64,000 nt of DNA from Tetmemena sp. SeJ-2015 (lineage: Eukaryota > Ciliophora > Spirotrichea > Sporadotrichida > Oxytrichidae). A program made the position numbers and the translations under genes. Positions 13,229 through 25,943 of the stretch are shown here, piece by piece. The stretch covers positions 26,983 through 90,982 of the forward strand of contig JAJKFJ010021909.1 of the NCBI GenBank assembly GCA_027382625.1, read 5' to 3'. The notes under the pieces were generated by a model, which saw nothing but the letters and a program-made list of their open reading frames with translations, made no database searches and was not told the origin of the DNA. The stretch's first letter is position 1. Every line of letters begins with the position of its first letter.

Positions 13229-13558
13229 GAATTATAAAACCAAGTTAACATATCAAAGTGAGGGTCTCTAAAAAATCTATATTATCACTAATTATTATAA
13301 ATTTGCGTTTACTTAGTAAGTAAAGCACTTAAATACAATATTACTCGTAATTTACACATAAATTATTATTCTAACAATCAGGGGCAGTCAAAAGTTAAAT
13401 GTACTTTGAAATAACCTATTTAAGTGATCTTATGGGAGAGTTCTAGTCTATTTCTCTTGGAATGATATTTTTAATTCTAGATGGGATTTAAATGAGAACA
13501 AAAAATAAAGTAAACGTGCTTTATAAATCTTAAACATTACACATTAAATAAATAAAAC

Positions 13559-15405
13559 ACCAATTGGAAGTGATTTCTTCATTGGTTCATTAGTTCATTT
13601 GTACACTGGTGCATCGGTACATTAAAGGCGCACTTTATGTTGCACTCGAATTATACTAATGCTCTACTCAGATAAGGTGGAATATTAAAATGCAAATTAA
13701 ATTAATAGCTGCACTGGGGAATAGTGTTTTGTTTGTGTGTGTGTGAATATTTAAAGTCTATGATTTTTATATTTAAAAAATGCGATCTGGCTCTGTTAGA
13801 TATTATTGAAAACCATGATGTATCAGCTACTGGCAGCCAAGAACTACAATACAAAAGTATTCTTCTTCTTCGCCTTGATACTAAGGACCAATATCTTAAC
13901 CATGCCTCCCTCTGCACCAAGAAGTAAGCAGGCATACTTCAAGTAGACTAAGTAGCCTTCTTCCATTTGCTCAATAAGACAGAACTCTAGTTAGGCCTAA
14001 CTATCTTACCTTGCTTCGATGAGCTCTCCAAAGAATATTTCACGTCAATCCGCTATCTCTGCCAGCGGTTCCTTGAAAGTTTGGAGTTAAAATACGTGAG
14101 AGTTTCCGATAGGAAAATACGGGTGCTTTTCAAATAAGCTGGCGATATCTCTATGGTTTTTGGGAACAAGGAAACGGTGGTTATGAGATTGACTGAAGGT
14201 AATCGCAGTCGATAGTAAACCAAAAAAAAGAGCGATGACCCTTTGAAAAACAACAAAAGGGACAAAAGGTTTTAATTAAGGGGGGGATAAAAAAGGTTCA
14301 AGCAGGAGAGGTGAAATTGAACAAGGACCTGTATCTCTAGAGCATAAAAGATCACTCTTCCTTAAAAAAGCTGGCTAAGAACAAACCGTAAATAGAGATC
14401 AACTTCAACATGCAAGAAAAGGTGGGAGCCCTACCTCAGTAAAGGAGATATGTGGTAGAGCAGCTGTAGCTCTTCATCGAGACTCATTATTCCAAGGACA
14501 GTACACTTCAGAGCAAAGCCCCAGTTACCGATAGATTACTAGCAGATCAAAACCTTCTCACGGCCGTAGATGGAATTAACCTTGTGATCTTTAGCAAAAT
14601 AGACCCGAAGGTTTGCACCTTTTGGATGTATCAAACACAGGCAAGAGCACTCTGATTCGTCACATCCAGGAGATATTCCTGACAGAGCCTCTTACGGAAG
14701 CGGCAGGGAACTTCATAGTGGACAAAAAATCTATCGGAGACGACCCACAACTCGTGAAAATGAGATCAATACTCCAAATTTCCTGAGCAGGAAGAACTTT
14801 GCGAAATGAAGTTGTTTATGGAGGGGGGAGAGTTTCACGTCAACATCAAATAGGGAGCAAATGAGATGAGATATTAAGGCTGCAAAGTTATCGCTTCATC
14901 AAAACTATTACCCTTTCAAAGAACTGAAGAATGATGAGATCGAATCATTTGAGAATAGAACAGTCTTAGTCCGCAATTTTAAAGATGGAAGGAAGCCATC
15001 TAAGGAGTTCTCTTTGAAAGCACTGGACCTAGCGAAGTGCATTGAGATCAGGCTACTTCGAGAGGGCTGACAAGATCACGCAGTCGGGTCAGAGACTGAG
15101 GCAGGCACAGAAACCTTTATTGATAATGAAGGAGAAGAAGAAGAACATGCACCACATTGAAGCCTAATGAGTTTCCAAACATTATTTACTTAAATATTAT
15201 ATTCACACACACACAAAGCCCTATTCCCCAGTGCAGATATTAATTTAATCCGCATTTTAATATTCTACCTTATCTGAGTAGTGCATTAAATTAGTGAATT
15301 AGTACAATTCGAGTGTAACATAAAGTACGCCTTTAATGTACCGATGCACCAGTGTACAAATGAACTAATGAACCAATGAACTAATCACTACCAATTGGTG
15401 TTATA
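13559..15405. mobile_element. inner inverted-repeat segment with ORF remnants
   Basis: About 200 bp starting CACCAATTGG at 13559 is repeated inverted at about 15190-15405. Shared parts include the runs of gttcat/ttcatt, the string tgcatcggtacatt, and a (gt)n tract near 13730 matching (ac)n near 15195. Either this is a separate element nested in the 3.9-kb one, or it is the inner part of one long TIR whose right arm received about 1.07 kb (15410-16480). No clear target duplication was seen. Confidence 0.65.
13797..15163 (+). pseudogene. broken transposon-borne ORF, family unknown
   Basis: Coding-like sequence in three frames. About 13797-14280 contains SKEYFTSIRYLCQRFLESLE and VSDRKIRVLFKQAGDISMVF. 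About 14283-14660 contains QRRYVVEQLQLFIETHYSKD and AVDGINLVIFSKIDPKVCTF. About 14870-15070 contains KLSLHQNYYPFKELKNDEIE and ENRTVLVRNFKDGRKPSKEF. TAA/TAG serve as Gln. Breaks are single-base shifts and a few TGAs, as in a decayed or badly read gene. It is the only substantial coding content of the element, so it may be transposase-related, but I see no DDE or RNase H motif and do not assign one. Confidence 0.5.
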
Positions 15406-15409
15406 TTAA

Positions 15410-16480
15410 TTGAAATCAGTGAATAAGTCACTTAATTCAAAAAGATTTATTGCTTAGCCATTTAATTAATTAATTGATAATCGGGGTTTGATAAGCAGCT
15501 TCTAAATTCAAATACAGTATAAGAGGTCTCCCCTTTTTAATAGAGTACATCATAGAAAATAACTTTGGACCATTCACTTTTAGATTTAGCAGCACCCTCT
15601 CCGCACTTCACTAGCCTGCACTCATACTGCTTTATTTTCCCACTTTCTTTAGCTACTCCACCAATCTCACTTTGATTTCATATATTCGGATTTTAGGGAC
15701 ATAGATGGCTTTCTGAGGACGTTTTAACGATACGCCAAGGACCACACCTAAGGATCAGCTGTTTTCAATCGTCACTCGCTTTCCAGTAGTGCTCTATAAA
15801 GTGGTTTTTCAAAGCCTTAGAATGGTAAAGGCATGAAGCCATTTTGATTCTTACTCTAAATTCCTAAGTGCTTAAATATACCTATCCAATTCGCATAGCA
15901 TGTACCTCGCCAATTCGTACCACATGTACCTCGCCAATTCGCACCATTCCTGCCTCACCTATTCGCACCAATTAACTCCAGCCTTAGCCTTAGCTTACAA
16001 TTCTATGGAGAGCTGTACTTGCCTGTTTAGTATCTATTAGCATGTTATCTGCTCCTCGGATATGCCTATCTTTATGGTAGCCTAATGAACCTGCTCCAAA
16101 GATCTATTTTGATGAACTAAACCAACTTTATTACATCAATGCGGAGATGCTTATTGATAGAGCTTATTCAAGAGGCTTGCATTGAGTCAAGTCCACCCTG
16201 CTCCACAGTGGACAAAGCAATGTGTGATATCAGCTCGATGGACCTGCAATCAAAATGATAAAGTAATAGAACATGCGGAAAGCAAAGGTATTCGAAGAGA
16301 GTGACAAAAAGCTCTATTTCTAAAAGTATCCTCTTAGTAGGACATATCGGTTAATGTCTAATTATCAAACGATTTCCATTATCGTACTAGAATAACAAAA
16401 CCCAAATTCTAATTACGTAAATACGAAATAGCCAGCTGTTAATTTAAGTTTTTTTAACAATTTTAACATCACCCTGATTT
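15410..16480. other. interior stretch of the 3.9-kb element, degraded coding at 16070-16380
   Basis: This interval has no counterpart in the left arm. A plus-strand reading at about 16100-16390 (IYFDELNQLYYINAEMLID and MRKAKVFEESDKKLYFQKYP) has coding character but contains two TGAs. The rest is not coding in my reading. Confidence 0.4.
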
Positions 16481-16802
16481 TCACAATAATGCGTAATGTT
16501 TAAGATTAATAAAGCACATTTACTTTATTTTTTGTTCTCATTTAAATCCCATCTAGAATTAAAATTATCATTCCAACAGAAATAGACTAGAACCCTACCA
16601 TCAAATCACTTAAATAGGTTATTTCAAAGTACATTTATCTCTTGATTGCCCCTGATTGTTAGAGTAATAGTTTATGTGTAAATTACGAGTAATATTGTTT
16701 TTAAGTGTTTTACTTACTAAGTAAACGCAAATTTATAATAATTACTGATAATATAGATTTTTAAGTGACCCTCACTTTGACATGTTAACTTGGTTTTATA
16801 AG

Positions 16803-16983
16803 TCGTGCGGTGGGGGGATTGGTGGCACTTCCCCAGACCGCACGTGCGGTGGGGGGATTGGTACCACTTCCCCAGACCGCACGTGCGGTGGGGGGATTAG
16901 TAGCACTTCCCCAGACCGCACGTGCGGTGGGGGGATTAGTAGCACTTCCCCGGACCGCACGTGCGGTGCGGGACCCACCCCCC
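16803..16983. repeat. right tandem array, inverted copy
   Basis: Inverted counterpart of the left array with the same 39-bp period and palindrome. Small differences between units (GGTGGC, GGTACC, AGTAGC before ACTTCCCC) show that the arms have drifted independently. Confidence 0.85.
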
Positions 16984-16991
16984 AGAATAAG
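16984..16991. repeat. right 8-bp target-site duplication (AGAATAAG)
   Basis: Identical octamer to 13043-13050, immediately outside CCCACCCCCC of the right terminus. Confidence 0.85.
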
Positions 16992-19900
16992 TAATTTAAT
17001 AAATTAATTATCCTTCCTCAAATTATTATAATAATTATATTTTTTATTAGATAATTTGTGTGTTTTTTGTATCGAATATATTTAATAATTAGGCTATTTA
17101 AATTTTAAAATATATTTGGCAGAAGTTTTAGGATTTCTATTATAGAGTGAATATGAATAGTGAATCAATAATTTTAAATACAAATTCACATAAACAAAGA
17201 GGCTCATCTTTGCTGAATCATATTTACAATGGTATTTGCTTGCATTTTATCATTTTCATTATTTTTTAACCTAATGTTTTTAGAATATGATTTGAAAATT
17301 ATAGGAGTTTATGACTTCAATATCGTAAACTGAACTCTTTCTGTCAAATTATCTGATTATTTTGTTTTAAAACTTACTCTATAGTTAGGTTTTAACCATT
17401 TCCTTTCATTAGTTAATGGAAAATTAAGTGATTTGTCTCGATCCGAAAGATGAACTTAATGAATTCATGCGCTCTCTCAATGTGTCTACTAAAAATACCC
17501 GAGTATTAAATTTAAAACATGATTATAATTGATAAATCATAGTTTAACTTTTAAAAATCATCATAATAATTTTAGAGAATAAAAGTTTACTTACTTGGGA
17601 TTTTTTAATCATGTTATTGAAAAATTGGCTAAGTTAGATCCTTAAGTTTATAGACTTTATCTAAATTCCAAGTTTCATATTTAAGCTATGAAATTACAAA
17701 ATGTATTTATTCATTAAACTGCTGTTTACTTTATTTTAAATAAATCTTTATTTAATATGAAAAATTTATCAATCAGCTTTTCGTATTCATCTTATATTAT
17801 AAAAATTTTCAATTAGATAGCATAAAATATTTAGTAATTTTTAATATATTTCAAAGCGTTTAACTCAAAAATACAAATCAAACCATAATAAATTTAGTGA
17901 TAATGTGATAAAGGAAGCGAAAACATAAAATATCTCGCTTTTTTGACTAATCAATATTTTACTTTAAAACTTAAAACATAATTCTAAGCTGCAAAACTAA
18001 TGAAATCTAAAATTAATTAAATTCTCTAATACCCTATATTTATTTTAATATATTGGAAACTTTCGTAAGCTTACAAGCAATTTGACTTATAAAAAATGAA
18101 AACTTCTAAAATGTTTTTCTCCTTTTTTAAATTAAAAAATCGTTTCTTATAAATAGTTATTTTGATTTTTACTTAAAAATATGTCTAGGTTAATCCTAAT
18201 TAGGGATTTGTAGTGGCTCCTAATTTTGATTGACATATCTGTTAGGTTCATTTTCTAAGTGCAATACTATCTATGCTGACACAGGGCGCATTTACACATG
18301 CATTCTTAGAGGATATATAAATTTCAATTTCTTAATAATCAATTCAATAAAATGTGTAACCCATAATTCTTTCAGTTTAGTGATTTAAATTAAATAAAAG
18401 GAATTAAAATATAAAATTATTTGCATGATTAAGTCAATCACCTCAAAAATTTATTGTTTTAAATAATAATAAACTCAGTGGGAGAGACAGAAGTGCACTT
18501 AATTATCAAAATTTCTGCAAAAAGTCTAGCAAAAATTCGAATAAAAATATCAATAATTTACGAAATTTCAGCTTTTATAATTTCCATGAGGGTCAAAATT
18601 TATGATTTCAAATTTTATGAAAAGACCTTAAAATTAAACTAACTATTTATTACACATGAATCTAAAATCTTATCAACTAGAGTTAGTTACAGTATTAATT
18701 ATTATTCACACTTCATTTTTGTAAATGTGTCTTAGTTATTTACACAAACTTTTTACAATCTAAACTCGAATATTTTTATAAGTAGAACTCTAAAGTTAAT
18801 TTTTATAGATGAGACAACTTTATCACAATCACATAAAATAGCTGCTACAATCTCTAATATAAATCTAAAACATACTTTTGAGAAATCTTACAATCATATG
18901 TACCATTTTTAAGAATAACAATTACTGTTCATATCATAAATAAGATGTCAATTTATCCAGCTCTCTAGTGACAGTCAATAGACCATACTCTCTATTTTAA
19001 AAGCTGAATATAGAGTCACGAAGTGATACTCAGCTATTCTCGAATAAAAAATAATCATCACATTAAGTTGTCATGAAGATTAAATTCGCTAAATAATTAT
19101 AAATGATTATGGCATAAAATTCTGAAATTGGTAAACGATCCTCTTGGAAATATTAAAAGTCAAATCTCTTAATTTTTTTTTCAATTTTAGATAAATTTGA
19201 CACTATATGTAGTATTTTATTTGAGGTTTTTATAATATTTTGGGGGTGCACTTCCGTCCACTCACCCTATACTTATTAAGAAGGTTTAGAAATTAATAGT
19301 TGATTTAAGATCAGTTTGCAAGACTTCCTTCAAACTAAGCACAAGCTTCTTGAATTCAATGATTCCTTAAGAAGGTATTAAGTTTTATATCGATCGAAAT
19401 CATACACAGAGAAATTGCTCTTTGTTGCATTAAATACTTTTTATATATTAATTTAGTGAGGGTTAAGCAGCTTAAAATCTCAAATATATAATAAATGAGT
19501 TGAGAGTTCCTTATTTGACATATTAAAATCTATTTAAGCACTACAAAGATATAATACCATCAATCGATAGCGCTTTAAATTTTGTTCTCTTTAAATAGAG
19601 CAAATATTTTGCCTATTTACTTACTAAATAATATTAATTTAACCTGCTAATTTTAATTATTATGATTTTCATCTGAACTTGGGAGTTAATTGTGCAAATG
19701 AAGACTAGCAGCTTGGTGATGATTTAATTGGTTTTAATTTTTCCTTATATTAAAGAGTTTTAATCAAAGATAATTATGAAAGTATATTTATTATGTTATT
19801 TAGAAATGCATAAAAATATTAGTATTGTAAATTAGAAACTTCTACAATCTAATATGTTCTAAATCTTTAATTACTGGATTTTAAGAATAATTTACTTTTC

Positions 19901-21060
19901 CATTTAAGGATTAAAGCTTTTAGTCTGGATATACTTCATTTTATATAATGAGTTTAAGACACATTTGTTATTTATTCATATAATATCTTAATTAAATTAT
20001 TACTTAAAATATTTAAAAATAAAAAAAGGAATGAATCGTTACAAAATTACTTTTAGATTTAGAGACATCTAAAACGCACTTCAACGACTAAAAAATACAA
20101 AGGTTTCGAAGATTCAGCCTTAAAATAATTAAAAGCAAGGAAATTAAAAAAATTTAGGGGAATTATCAGAGACCTCCTTTTAACAGAATTTTTTTAAGTA
20201 CCAGTAAGGAAGAGAGAATAATTAGCTTTAATTAAAGAATTTTATTTAAATTAAAAATGATTATAATATGACATAATTCTTAGAGTATTAGCATCTCAAA
20301 ACAATTAAATTATAAGATCCCATTCTCTCAATTTTAAAGCAATTTATAATTTTTTGGGATAACTCTAACCTTCAGCTTGGGCCATTTAAGATTATCTGAG
20401 GATAAAATATCAAGGGATAGCTTTTTATTGGAAATTTACATAATATTTAGTCTATATTATGTGTCTTAAATCCCTAAATTAAAATTTAATCCATAGTATG
20501 AAATTTCGAACTAGAAGTAAAATCTATTCTTTAGAAAATATAATTCTAATTTTGTTTAAATTTTGTATGAATTAAATACAATATGCATATAAATGTTCAA
20601 GATATTTTTAATATAATTATGTATATCTTATATTTTATTAATTATATCTATTTTCTAAAATAAATGAAACTGTGAGTATAATATGAAGTGCTATTCTCCA
20701 AATGATAAGAAGAACTGTTTATAAATATGAATAAATTAGAACGATTCCGACAAAGGCGATACAGCATATGGTAGCTATTATAGTTACCTCAGCCTTTCCT
20801 AGACTTATTTTATCACCAGAGCTAGTCTAGTTTCCGTGAATAAATTAAATCATAATGACTTATGTCGTCAGCCAGCTAAAGGAATCTAAACCTATTCCAA
20901 TTTATCATCAATCTTTTTTTAAAATAATAATTAGAATAAATGATATAATTAACAAAATGCTAAATAATTTGAATTAATTAGATTGAGAATAATTTAATTT
21001 AAAAACAATATACAGATTTACTTTGGTATATTTCTGATAAATCTTGCATTTTTATTTGTT
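16992..21060. other. AT-rich stretch with no gene seen
   Basis: About 4 kb without a sustained coding frame on either strand under either code. No repeat shared with the rest of the window was noticed. A slightly less AT-rich pocket at 20690-20830 gives no consistent reading. Confidence 0.45.
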
Positions 21061-21376
21061 AGTTGCTTAAGAAGAAGGTTTGAGTGGAAGTGGTGCGGTC
21101 GAATTTTTTCCAGGAATCAAATTAATTTATAACTTTACTTTTTCATTCTCTTATAAGATTTGGAAGAGGGGAATGCGATCGAACATAATTTATCAGAGTG
21201 ATTTATTCTGGTTAGTTGAAGGAAGTTTAAAATATTATTATTGCTATAAATATAAATATTATATAGAATGGGATAGATATGTGTATATATTTGTAATAAA
21301 CACTTGAATTCAAATGGCGAACAAAAGATAAAAGTTTTGTAAGTAGATTATGCATTTACTAATCGATATTTATGGA

Positions 21377-22415
21377 ATGCTTACTAAATCATTCTTAGAA
21401 ACTTACGACGACAGTGACTAAGATGAAGAGGAGGAAGTTTACAGTAGAGGAGGTAAAGGAGCTAAAAAGACTACAAACAATGCTACTGCTTAGAAGCAAG
21501 CAGCTGCTCCTAACAAGGGAAAACTAAAGGCTTACTAAGACATAGATGAGTATGATGATGAGGTCCCCTACCCTCTTAATAAACACAATGACAGCTATGA
21601 GAAGGTATCTGCAAAAACTGACCCCAGAAGAGACTTCAAAGCTTCCTAGGATACTCTCGCCAGAGCAGCAAAGGCTGCTAATGTTAAGCCCCTTCTCTCA
21701 GATGTCTCAGCTAGTTCCTCATAAAAAGGAGGCTATAAAAAGCCTTAGAAAAGATAAACTAAATTTATTTTAGTATATAAAATATCAAAGCTGCTTTAAT
21801 TTATGACAATCCTGATGAAGATGAGAGTGATGACAATGGCAACTTGCTAAAGCCATCTGTTACTAAACTATATTTTAACCAGTCAGCAAGAGTCCTTAAC
21901 CACAGTCTAAAAATGCGAGCAAGTAGCCAAGTAATTCCAAACTAGCCGCTGCTATGGCTGACTCTGATGATGAAGATAATCCACCTTAAAAATAAAATGT
22001 TAATAAGAAAGTTGCCAAGAATTTTAGCGATGAAGATGAATATTATGACGAAGAGGATGAACCTCCCAAGAAAAATAATAAACCATAACCTAAGCCAGCT
22101 GTAGCTCAAAAGACCAACAAAAAACCACCAGCATCAGATGATGAAGATGATGATGTCAGTTCCAAAATCAAGTCTAAGAATACCAAGAGCTAAATATTAT
22201 ATGTAATTTAGAGTTAAGGAAGAGAAATGGAAAGCTAAGAAGACAAAAGGCAGGCAGAGATGAGGAAAAAGAAACAAAAAAGCTATAGAAAGTCACAATT
22301 TGAGTTTGACTTTACTGCTGATATTCAAGATAAGGACTAGCAATATCAATATTCTATTTATATCCTAAGCATATTCAAAACTCATGAAAATTATGTCAGA
22401 GCAAATTTAAATTGA
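21377..22415 (+). CDS. acidic and lysine/proline-rich low-complexity protein
   Basis: ATG 21377 (MLTKSFLETYDDSDQDEEEE) opens a protein alternating Asp/Glu blocks with Lys/Ala/Pro blocks (GGKGAKKTTNNATAQKQAAA, FSDEDEYYDEEDEPPKKNNK, PASDDEDDDVSSKIK). The C-terminus is charged and helical (REMESQEDKRQAEMRKKKQK, then SQFEFDFTADIQDKD), ending at TGA 22413-22415. About a dozen TAA/TAG Gln codons are used. The frame changes at about 21750-21785 and again near 21870-21900, which I attribute to short AT-rich IESs. Highly charged proteins of this kind are often nuclear or chromatin-associated; that is inference only. Confidence 0.6.
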
Positions 22416-22748
22416 TGGAATTTAAATTCAATCATTTTTAATTTTTATTTAATGGATCTTGTTTAAATTCGTGAAGGATAAATGCCACATTATTCAATTA
22501 AAATTAAAGAGACGTTAAAGCGATAATTTATGAATTGGCAATAATATAATATTAGAGAAGTCCCATAATTTGCTTATTGCTCATTTCCAACAAAAATTTA
22601 TTCGAGTTAACTTTTGAATTTTTTCTTCATAAATACTATTTATCCCCTACTCTCTTCATCCATTTTTATTTTATTAAAGCAATGTTACTAAATAGTATTA
22701 TTCTTAAATATCTCATAATTTTAATAAAGAGATCTAAAAAATTTTGAG

Positions 22749-24010
22749 TTGATCTATTTTTATAAGATTTGTGTGGATTTGATTTCAGAATACGGAGTAC
22801 CTCTGAATGAACTAGAAGACATTACAAATATATTTATTAACTATTTGAGGATATTAAATTATAATGCATACTACTCTTTGCCATCAAAGACTCTGAAGGG
22901 AGAGCACAAAAAAAGAAAGAAGCTAGCAAAGCATCTTAGGAATAAGAACTACTTCTATACTAGCAGATGCTATATGTTGTTTCACTTCCTCCAAACTGTG
23001 ATGTTTTGGGTTGTAGTGATCAATAATTATTTATATATCATGTTTCCTTTGATATCAGTAATTGGCTGTAGTGGGGGTTTAAGTTGGACTAGTCATGCAG
23101 CTATCATAGTGTACTTAGGTCTCAATTTCATTTTCGATCTGGTGTTTGCAACTCAATACTATGAGAAAAGGAGCATGCAATTCGAATTGAGACACAATTA
23201 AGACAAGTTAATATATTTAATTAAATATTAGTTTTAGACTTGTTTAATGAAGCAAAGCTCAAAGCTGAAAAGAATATATATTTTAAGAAGAGAAAGAGTT
23301 ACAAAAGACGCCATTTAGATTCAGATGATGAGCTTAATGATCTCAAAAACTAAAATGAATCTAGGGGCTCTCATATGTTCATGGTATTCATTCAGATATT
23401 TAGAATTATAATTAAAACTAAAAACTTATTATCATATATAAAACAATTCTGTTCTGAATTATTTATTGAATTTTGAGATCATTGTCATTTTAAATATCTC
23501 TTATGAAATTTTTTAAAGAGAGTTTATTGGTGAAATAGTGAAACAAAGAATATATCATTTTTTCTGCTAATATATTTAAAATTTATGAATTATAATAAAA
23601 TTTGTTCCTCATGATTTGAATGAAATATATTTATAATGATTTAAGCCTTTTATTTTGTCATTCCAGCAAAACTTAATTAAATGAATTCAAAATTTCTTTT
23701 AATTTGGATGATAGTGTTCGAAATGATAATGTCGAGTGTTGGCCTGCTTCGCATTTACTTTGACTGGGCTTTTATAGCTATTGCAAAACAAGAAGGAGAG
23801 AAGTAGTATTGGATTGCATCTTTAGTATCAATGGTACTAATTATGATACCTAAGTTCTATGCAATTATAATGACTCTAGTAGTCATGTTTGGTGGTGTCA
23901 AAACTGAAAATAAACTAAAAAAGCACCCCTTTAGGATCCTTATATTCAATAAATTTTAGAATGCAAGCTTTGAATGTCGAGTATGTGCAGCACTAGAAGT
24001 ACAAAATTGA
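22749..24010 (+). CDS. multi-span membrane protein, family unknown
   Basis: The first block (22749-23245) has a soluble N-terminus (VDLISEYGVPLNELEDIT) and a basic stretch (KTLKGEHKKRKKLAKHLRNK). It then has two hydrophobic spans (MLFHFLQTVMFWVVVINNYL; AAIIVYLGLNFIFDLVFATQ). A middle cytosolic piece at 23230-23380 is rich in Lys and Asp. After an AT-rich interruption, 23680-24010 gives two more spans (LIWMIVFEMIMSSVGLLRIY; SLVSMVLIMIPKFYAIIMTL) and a tail with FECRVCAALE before TGA at 24008. No ATG is obvious at the 5' end; the true start may lie in an upstream segment. The next gene may be its C-terminal continuation. Confidence 0.6.
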
Positions 24011-24309
24011 CTTGTTTTGGGGATTTTTAAAATTTTGTGCTTTAAGATCTCCCTTAAGCAGCAATTTAAGTTTGGTTTTTACTTAAAACAGATTGCGGAA
24101 CTAAAAATCAAAACCCTGTAATAGTTGTGAGCATTATCCTTGAAATTTGTGAACTTTTAATTTGGATTCTTGTATAGAATGATAAATGCTTGCTATTCAG
24201 TAAATAGATTAAACTCAATCAAGAGAAGAGTTTAAATTGTAATTAATAATCTACTCCTTTCGAACTTTGGATTTAGCAACTCAGAGGAAAATTCATGATA
24301 ATAAAAAGA

Positions 24310-25770
24310 TTTAAGCATTGGTATTTTCAGGAGAGGCTTACGAATACTTCATATTGAATGAAAGGTCAGTAGAAAAGTTTAGAGCTTTGATGGAATAGTT
24401 TCCTAATAAATAAGCTATCGATTTTGTTGATGCTAAAAGAGTAAAGATAGATACGGTCAGAGAAGCTAAGAAACTCTTTTTAGCCATGGATGCTAATTAT
24501 CCAGGCATGAAGTATCTTACCATTATTTATTTAATTCAGGAGTGTCTTTTGTGCAAGAATTTTATCTTGTAGCTTAAGACTTTCCTTGATGGAAACACTT
24601 CTCTTGAAAGAATTTCTTTGGTTCAAAATAAATTAAAAGAAAGTGAGTGCTATCAGGCAATTGAAACAAGTATTGACCATCCCAATATGGAAATTATTCA
24701 ACTGAAAGAAACTAAATCCAAGAAAAGAAGAAGGGCAAGAAGAAGAAAATAGAATTAGATGATGAAGATTTCGATTACTCAGCTATTTAATAATTTTTTT
24801 TTAAATTTGTAGAGGTATAGAAAACAAGCTATCTTTTAATAAGGCACTAAGAGTTTTTGAATTAGATATCTAGTTCTTAATAGAAGTTTCTGGGGGCCTT
24901 CTACGAACAACACTAAAATTTAATAATAATGGAAAAGAATGAATTAAAGAAGCTAGGGTTTTGGGGGAAAATTTTTGTTGAATCTATTAATTATTTCAAA
25001 ACATTAAGGCCTCAAATTTAATCTAAAGTAGTTGGGTCAAGGGGGTTAAATAAAATTATATTTTTACATTTTTCCCCGTAGAAATATAATTTAAAGCCCC
25101 TATTTTAGAATAGGTACAAAATTTTTTTATTACATAACAGCTTCACCTTATACCCCCAGAAATGGGAGGCGAAAAGGAGCTACGCCCTCATCAGGAAGGT
25201 TTGAAAAAAGGTTTTGGCCTTCCTTCATATGGAAATCCCTTTGGGGCAAAACTTAGTAATTCAGTGATGCTACGGCTAAAAGAGTAAAGTAAGGGATTAG
25301 GGAGAGGCCCTTGATGTGATTATGCCCTATTTAGATAATTTTAGTTTTAGTAAGAAAGCAAAAAAATATATTTAAATTTTTCTGCTAATTCTCTAACTTA
25401 ATTCTTCTCAAGAATTTCATAATAGTATTTAGGGGAAAATCTACTAAACAACACTTTAATTCTGGAAATAACCCAAATGGATTTTTTTTTATTTAAAATT
25501 TATAATTTATTCTTTGTTAAAGAACTAAGGACTTTTAAGTATTGATTTCAGCTATAACGATCCACTAGATGATGAACTATCATATCACAAGGCAATGACT
25601 GACATGATCCTTGACAGCGGAGAAACTACTCTAATTCAAAAAATTCACATGACCTCTAAATCATTAGACATCAAATCCCATTATCTCGATGTAATAGATT
25701 AAAAGGCAGGACTAATTGTCTATATGAATGAAAAAATTCTAGAGGATGTTGATGTACAAGATCTGGACTG
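24310..25770 (+). CDS. soluble helical protein with Lys-rich linker, interrupted by an IES
   Basis: The coding block at 24310-24783 contains FSGEAYEYFILNERSVEKFR and MDANYPGMKYLTIIYLIQEC. A Lys/Arg tract (about 24715-24750) leads into IELDDEDFDYSA. Removal of 24784-25539 joins this in frame to IDFSYNDPLDDELSYHKAMT, and the protein ends VDVQDLD at TGA near 25768. One base appears missing in the Lys tract, because the upstream frame and the acidic frame differ by one; a homopurine read error is likely. The position just downstream of the membrane protein suggests it could be the cytosolic part of the same product. No family recognised. Confidence 0.55.
24784..25539. other. 756-bp IES with TATT (or TA) pointer
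   Basis: TATT occurs at 24784-24787 and 25540-25543. Joining there gives SAIDFSYNDP in one frame. An 8-bp direct repeat TCAGCTAT (24779-24786; 25548-25555) also spans the junction but puts the downstream block out of frame. The interior includes a doubtful tract near 24890-25110 and has no gene I can see. Confidence 0.6.
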
Positions 25771-25943
25771 ATTCACAAATTTAAACAGTTTTAAATTTTC
25801 ACGAATATATTTAGATACTAATCTCTTATGTTTTGGTTTTTATTCATTACTAATTTGATGAGAAAAGTACTAAATATAGGATTAATTGAATAAATGACCC
25901 AAAAGTAAGCAAAACCCAATGAAAAAAGGTTCCAAAAAAAGTA

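Larger units (their letters stand above)
13051..16983. mobile_element. 3.9-kb DNA transposon with long TIRs and GC-rich subterminal tandem repeats
   Basis: The ends are inverted copies starting GGGGGGTGGGTCCCGCACCG, inside an 8-bp duplication. Each arm carries a GC-rich tandem array (13051-13228; 16803-16983) and then about 300 bp of AT-rich inverted repeat (about 13229-13540 paired with 16490-16802). Eight-bp duplications are characteristic of hAT-like and a few other cut-and-paste superfamilies. I see no recognisable transposase motif, so the superfamily is open. The interior holds a second inverted-repeat pair and a broken ORF. Because the duplication is intact and the arms are very similar, insertion looks fairly recent. 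Confidence 0.85.

Noticed and set aside
13003..13271. Open frames of 60-80 codons on both strands in the GC-rich arrays (also 16782-17007)
   Set aside because: They are translations of the 39-bp tandem repeats and appear in several frames at once, with no sign of selection on one.
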